From the NCBI GenBank assembly GCA_020636375.1, contig JACJXZ010000001.1, forward strand, positions 620,001 through 684,000: a DNA stretch of 64,000 nucleotides. Direction: 5' to 3'. Shown here in pieces: positions 60,433 to 64,000 of this stretch. The notes beneath the pieces were generated by a model. That model was given only the letters and a program-made list of their open reading frames with translations. It did no database searches and was not told where the DNA came from. This DNA comes from Lewinellaceae bacterium. GTDB lineage: Bacteria; Bacteroidota; Bacteroidia; Chitinophagales; Saprospiraceae. Both the position numbers and the translations under genes were made by a program. Within the stretch, counting starts at the first letter, position 1, and the number at the start of each line of letters is the position of its first letter.

Positions 60433-63400
60433 TCATGCCAGCGCCTCTCCGACCAGCATTTCCTCTACATGAATAGCCACCATGAAGGGTTTCTGGAAAA
60501 GAATCCAGGCCATATCGGCCGCATTGCCTTCGCCGGCACCCGGGCCTTCGCCTTCCACCTCTCCCCTGCCCCAGGCCACCTCGTTGCCGGTCGCTTCTTC
60601 CATGTCCGAAAAGCGGAGGGTTTGGGGCCGGTGCAGGTCGAGGTCCAGGTAAGCGCCGGCCTGTATATTGGCCAGGCTGCCGTCCTCCCAGTTGAGGTTG
60701 TCCCAGCCGGCGGCATCGCCGGCGGACTGGTCCATGCCGAAATGCAGCTCGCCGGGCCGCTCGCGGATGACGACGAACCAGCCGGGGCGGTTATCGGCAG
60801 AAACATTGCCCATAGCCGTAGCGATGGAAATATCGAAGCCCAGGAGGTGGATATCCGGGTCTACCTGGGCCTGGAAGGCTGGTTCGAGGGTATACTCCGG
60901 CCGGGAAGTATCCAGGACGCGGGGCAGGGTTTTGTCCGGCCCGGATGCTCCCTGTTGCCAGGCGGCTTTTTGCAGGTAGATCACCGTGCGGGGGAATTTT
61001 TTCAGCAGCTCGCCCCGGACGACGAACACCAGGCGGCTCGCCGCCCGGGGATGACCCTCGGCTTTGCGGAAAGCGGCGACGTTGAAGCTCATCCCGTCTT
61101 CGTACTTGCGGCCTTCCGGGTCGGGCGGCCCCATAAAGCCATAAGGGGTGACGATCAGGCCATTATCGTTGATCACCTGGCTGAACAGGGGGTTGTACTT
61201 GCCCCGGTACCGGTTGGTGAAAAATACGCTGCCGCCGCCCCGCCCGTTTTCAAAAAAGGTCATAATCCGGCCGTTGTTGGCGGGCGTCAGCGTATGTTCG
61301 AAAGCCTGGACAATGGTGTCCTCCCAGATGTCCGGCTCTCCGGGATCGAGCACCAGCACGTTGAAAGCCGAGTCGGTACGGATGTTGTTCCGGTCCTCCC
61401 GGTACATCTGCCACCGCCTTATTGAATTGATGTAATTCACTCCTATCGGCGCATTCTGGTAAGCCCGGTTGCCTTCGTTCCGTCGGGTGACCAGCAAGAT
61501 CGCGTTGGGATTGTCGTTGGCCGCCGGATGATTAATGCGGCTGACGAAATTGCCGAACACATTTTCCGGTTCTACCCGGTGGATAAACGCCCGGCCGGTT
61601 TGAGCAGGGTCAACGGCCAGGATAAAAAAGCGCGCGCCTTTGGGGATGATCGCGGCGGGCGTGTAACTGAGAACAGCCCACTTGCCTGAGGCATAGCCTG
61701 CTCTTACGCTGTGTTTGAAGTATTCCGGATAGGCCGAGGCAACAAAGAGCAACAAATCCGGCCTGCCGTCGATTTCCGGGTGGCTGAGCCAGGTTGTGCT
61801 GACTGGCCCATCCGACTCGACCTTATGTTCGAAAAAGACGGGCTTATACCGGGGCTTAGCCCTCGGCGAATGGTTTAAGTCGCCCAAAGGCGAATCCTGT
61901 TGCCACTGCCGGATGGGCAGAATATCTTTGGTAGCTTCGCTTCTTTGCCCCAGCACATCCCAGAATTGCCGGAAGAAGGTCGCCGTCAGGTCCACCGGAT
62001 AGCCGCGCCAGTAGAGTTCTCTGCCCATTTCGTGATTGAGGCCGGCGAGGTAGGATTCGAGGAAGGCCCGGTTGGTTTCGAGCAGGCCGAAGGTGTCCGG
62101 GGGAATGAGGTGCAGGTTGGGCAGGAAATAATCGGGAGAGAGACGGGTCAAGGGCTGGTAAGTGGCCTCCGGGAATTCGGGCTGGTAACTGATGGCCCTG
62201 ATCTCGCCGATCGGCGTAGCCGCACCGGAAAAAGAAAGCTCTGTGCGCCGCCAGGTAGCCCGGATAAGCGTGTTGCGCGGGTCGAGGTAGTCGAAAACCT
62301 GGATTTGGTAGTTCGACATGTGGCCGCCGCTGTCCGGCGGCGTGGCTACCCGGCGCAGCTTGCTTCCCTGGAATTGCGCCCATTCCAGGAGGGCTTCCCG
62401 GATTGTTGAGGTTTCTGGCCCAAAGGGATTTCCCACGGCCATACTGACAGGGTTCACATACCTCAGGAGCTTGTCGATCTCAAATTCCACCTTATTCGCC
62501 TGAGCGCCCTGGTTCTGGTAACTGCCGGAAGCGCCCATATTACCGCCCGGCGCAAAAACGTCTGCCGTCCGGGCCTGGAATACCAGGCTGTACTGCGGCG
62601 CGGTCATCTGATACACCTGCGGGCGCTGCTGGGTTTGCAGCCGGCGGGCTACCGCCCCAGACGGCCGGAACAGCCGTTGGTAGGCCGGCGATAACAACTC
62701 CGCCGGAAAAGCCTGCTGCTGCCGGAGGGTGGCCTGCATCGTCCGGGGCTGGCTGCCGGTGTTGACGCGGATGCGCGAATGGGCGGCAGCGGAAAAGGCC
62801 AGCAGGCGGGTGCTGCTAAACCGGCTCAGGTGGCGGGCGTACAGGCGGCCGCTCAGCTCTGCCGACAGCTGCAGGCGCCGCAGGCGGTGGTTGACCTTTT
62901 CGACCTCAGCCAGGTGGTCCCAGGCGCGGTCCATCAGGCTTTCCTGGTTTTCTTGGATCACCTGGGCGCCCATGCCGGCCACGATGCGGTATTGAGGGTC
63001 GAGGTTGAGGCGGTGCGGCCAGGCATCCCACTGTTCCGGCACTACTCTTTTCCCGGTATGATAGTGCTTGGCATAAAACGGCGGCGTGACGATGGGGTCG
63101 TCGTACATGGCTGTCGCATCTCCGTCTTCGTCTTCGAAAAATGGGTTGTCGTAATAGGGGCTGTTCCCGGGGATGCTGCTTTCCCGCAGGTCTTCCTCCA
63201 GGTTGATCAGGCCCGCCAGGTTATCCACAAATTCTGTGCTTTGCAGAAAAGCGTTTTCTTCTTCCTCCTCCGGCACCGGCACTTTGAGCGCTCCCGTCAT
63301 CTGGACGGTGCCGGCGGTGGGTTCGGCCTCAGTCCCCTGAAAGCGGAGGCCCCAGCCCGGCTTTTGCACGTCGACCTCCATGCGTCCCACGCGGCGGTCG

Positions 63401-64000
63401 AGCTTCCGGGGCAGGATTTTGCGCACCAGCGCCTCGAAATCCTCTCCGCTTCCGGTCCTGAACTGCCACTGATAGTAGATGGGCCACAGGTTTTGCGGGC
63501 TCCAGCTGTGGGGCGCGCCCCAGGAGGGCTGCATAGCGGGTACTTCCCGGATATGAGCGGGGTGAGCGCCCAGCCCGGCCCGCCGCCCCTGCTCAAAGGC
63601 GGGGACGACAAAGGCGTGGTATTCCGTGCCCGGTTTCAGCCGGCGGGGGCAGAGCAGGCGGGAACAGGCGGCATTCGGGTTGTTTTGCAGCAGGCCGCTC
63701 AGGTTGGCCAGCGCCTCGCTTTGGCTTCCCGTGCTTCCGGCCAGCGCCTGGTTGACATGCACGTGCGCCCAGGCCCAGGTTTGCCGGGGGTTGGGAAACA
63801 GTCCGCTGTCGGCGCCCGCCGGAACGCGCAGGGCCGGCAGGTTGCGCAGCCCTTCTACCGGAGGGTAAATCTCGAATTCTCCTTTTTCAAAAACGAGCAG
63901 GGCCAACCAGGGCCGAAGGCGGTGGGGGTTGCCGGTTTCTGAAGCAGCGCCAGTGGCCGGGTTGGCAGGCGTATACCGCCAGGGAAAATCCTCCTCGTAA
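60433..64000 (-). CDS. Giant-triad protein A (over 1188 aa), 5' end outside window
   Basis: The frame is open to the window edge and the gene is therefore partial. A TTG at 63906 is not the true start: the 31 codons upstream read YEEDFPWRYTPAN...RLRPWLALLVF and clearly continue the protein. The next parts are CSRLLCPRRLKPGTEYHAF, VPAFEQGRRAGLG and WPIYYQWQFRTGSGEDFEALV. Later stretches are NANxGR- and strand-rich, with a C-terminal segment rich in Asp/Glu. There is no signal peptide or membrane helix in what can be seen. It stands first in a three-gene same-strand set with the 1857- and 608-residue proteins. I cannot name a family or function. Confidence 0.75.
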   Translation of the reverse strand, partial: YEEDFPWRYTPANPATGAASETGNPHRLRPWLALLVFEKGEFEIYPPVEGLRNLPALRVPAGADSGLFPNPRQTWAWAHVHVNQALAGSTGSQSEALANLSGLLQNNPNAACSRLLCPRRLKPGTEYHAFVVPAFEQGRRAGLGAHPAHIREVPAMQPSWGAPHSWSPQNLWPIYYQWQFRTGSGEDFEALVRKILPRKLDRRVGRMEVDVQKPGWGLRFQGTEAEPTAGTVQMTGALKVPVPEEEEENAFLQSTEFVDNLAGLINLEEDLRESSIPGNSPYYDNPFFEDEDGDATAMYDDPIVTPPFYAKHYHTGKRVVPEQWDAWPHRLNLDPQYRIVAGMGAQVIQENQESLMDRAWDHLAEVEKVNHRLRRLQLSAELSGRLYARHLSRFSSTRLLAFSAAAHSRIRVNTGSQPRTMQATLRQQQAFPAELLSPAYQRLFRPSGAVARRLQTQQRPQVYQMTAPQYSLVFQARTADVFAPGGNMGASGSYQNQGAQANKVEFEIDKLLRYVNPVSMAVGNPFGPETSTIREALLEWAQFQGSKLRRVATPPDSGGHMSNYQIQVFDYLDPRNTLIRATWRRTELSFSGAATPIGEIRAISYQPEFPEATYQPLTRLSPDYFLPNLHLIPPDTFGLLETNRAFLESYLAGLNHEMGRELYWRGYPVDLTATFFRQFWDVLGQRSEATKDILPIRQWQQDSPLGDLNHSPRAKPRYKPVFFEHKVESDGPVSTTWLSHPEIDGRPDLLLFVASAYPEYFKHSVRAGYASGKWAVLSYTPAAIIPKGARFFILAVDPAQTGRAFIHRVEPENVFGNFVSRINHPAANDNPNAILLVTRRNEGNRAYQNAPIGVNYINSIRRWQMYREDRNNIRTDSAFNVLVLDPGEPDIWEDTIVQAFEHTLTPANNGRIMTFFENGRGGGSVFFTNRYRGKYNPLFSQVINDNGLIVTPYGFMGPPDPEGRKYEDGMSFNVAAFRKAEGHPRAASRLVFVVRGELLKKFPRTVIYLQKAAWQQGASGPDKTLPRVLDTSRPEYTLEPAFQAQVDPDIHLLGFDISIATAMGNVSADNRPGWFVVIRERPGELHFGMDQSAGDAAGWDNLNWEDGSLANIQAGAYLDLDLHRPQTLRFSDMEEATGNEVAWGRGEVEGEGPGAGEGNAADMAWILFQKPFMVAIHVEEMLVGEALA

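Overview
The window looks like a chromosome segment from a Bacteroidota bacterium, most likely of the Saprospiria (Saprospiraceae or Lewinella-like) group. The evidence is gliding-motility genes (gldA, gldF, gldG and a GldN-like protein), type IX secretion signals (an N-terminal piece of a sorting domain and a CHU_C-type gliding C-terminal domain), many Bacteroidota-only families, few Shine-Dalgarno sites, and promoters of the TTG/TTTG-N20-TAnnTTTG kind. Base composition is GC-rich. I see no rRNA, tRNA, CRISPR array or intact prophage.

Layout. 1-2.5 kb: two secreted proteins, a decayed transposase and a small inverted-repeat element. 2.7-6.7 kb: an anti-sigma-like TPR protein, an ECF sigma factor and a large caspase-FISUMP protein. 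6.8-13.7 kb: a zinc-dependent phospholipase C-like protein, then DUF4340, gldG, gldF, a secreted unknown and gldA. 14-20.5 kb: a tandem GldN-like protein, a seven-helix AraC-type regulator with two glycan-binding-like domains, two minisatellites in opposite orientation around an orphan group II intron domain V, and a GH13 alpha-amylase lipoprotein. 20.9-24.8 kb: a flavin monooxygenase under a two-operator promoter, an acyl-CoA-dehydrogenase-fold protein without the usual catalytic glutamate, and a TIR-like membrane protein that shares repeats with the caspase. 25-37 kb: an SUMF1 protein, a two-component system, an FtsX-type permease, aspartase, a large adhesin-like secreted protein and an outer-membrane barrel. 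37-48 kb: a sulfide:quinone oxidoreductase/DUF1641 operon with a palindromic operator inside its promoter, a CpcT lipoprotein, AceK with a VIT1 transporter and a haem protein, TolC, DUF2202, an amidohydrolase and DUF1015. 48.8-52.9 kb: a small unknown, metG and a DUF3570 protein. 52.9-64 kb: three consecutive very large genes of unknown function.

The best candidate for an undescribed system is the last 11 kb. Three same-strand genes encode soluble proteins of 608, 1857 and more than 1188 residues, with no membrane segments and no domain I can name. The third runs off the window edge in an open frame. Other unusual points are the glycan-sensing regulator beside an amylase, the repeat module shared by the caspase and TIR-like proteins, the probable non-dehydrogenase ACAD paralogue, and AceK in this phylum.

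Intergenic DNA is full of short tandem repeats (8-, 10-, 16-, 17-, 48/49- and 70-bp units) and nested inverted repeats. Long open frames in those regions and opposite the real genes were treated as artefacts of GC-rich sequence.
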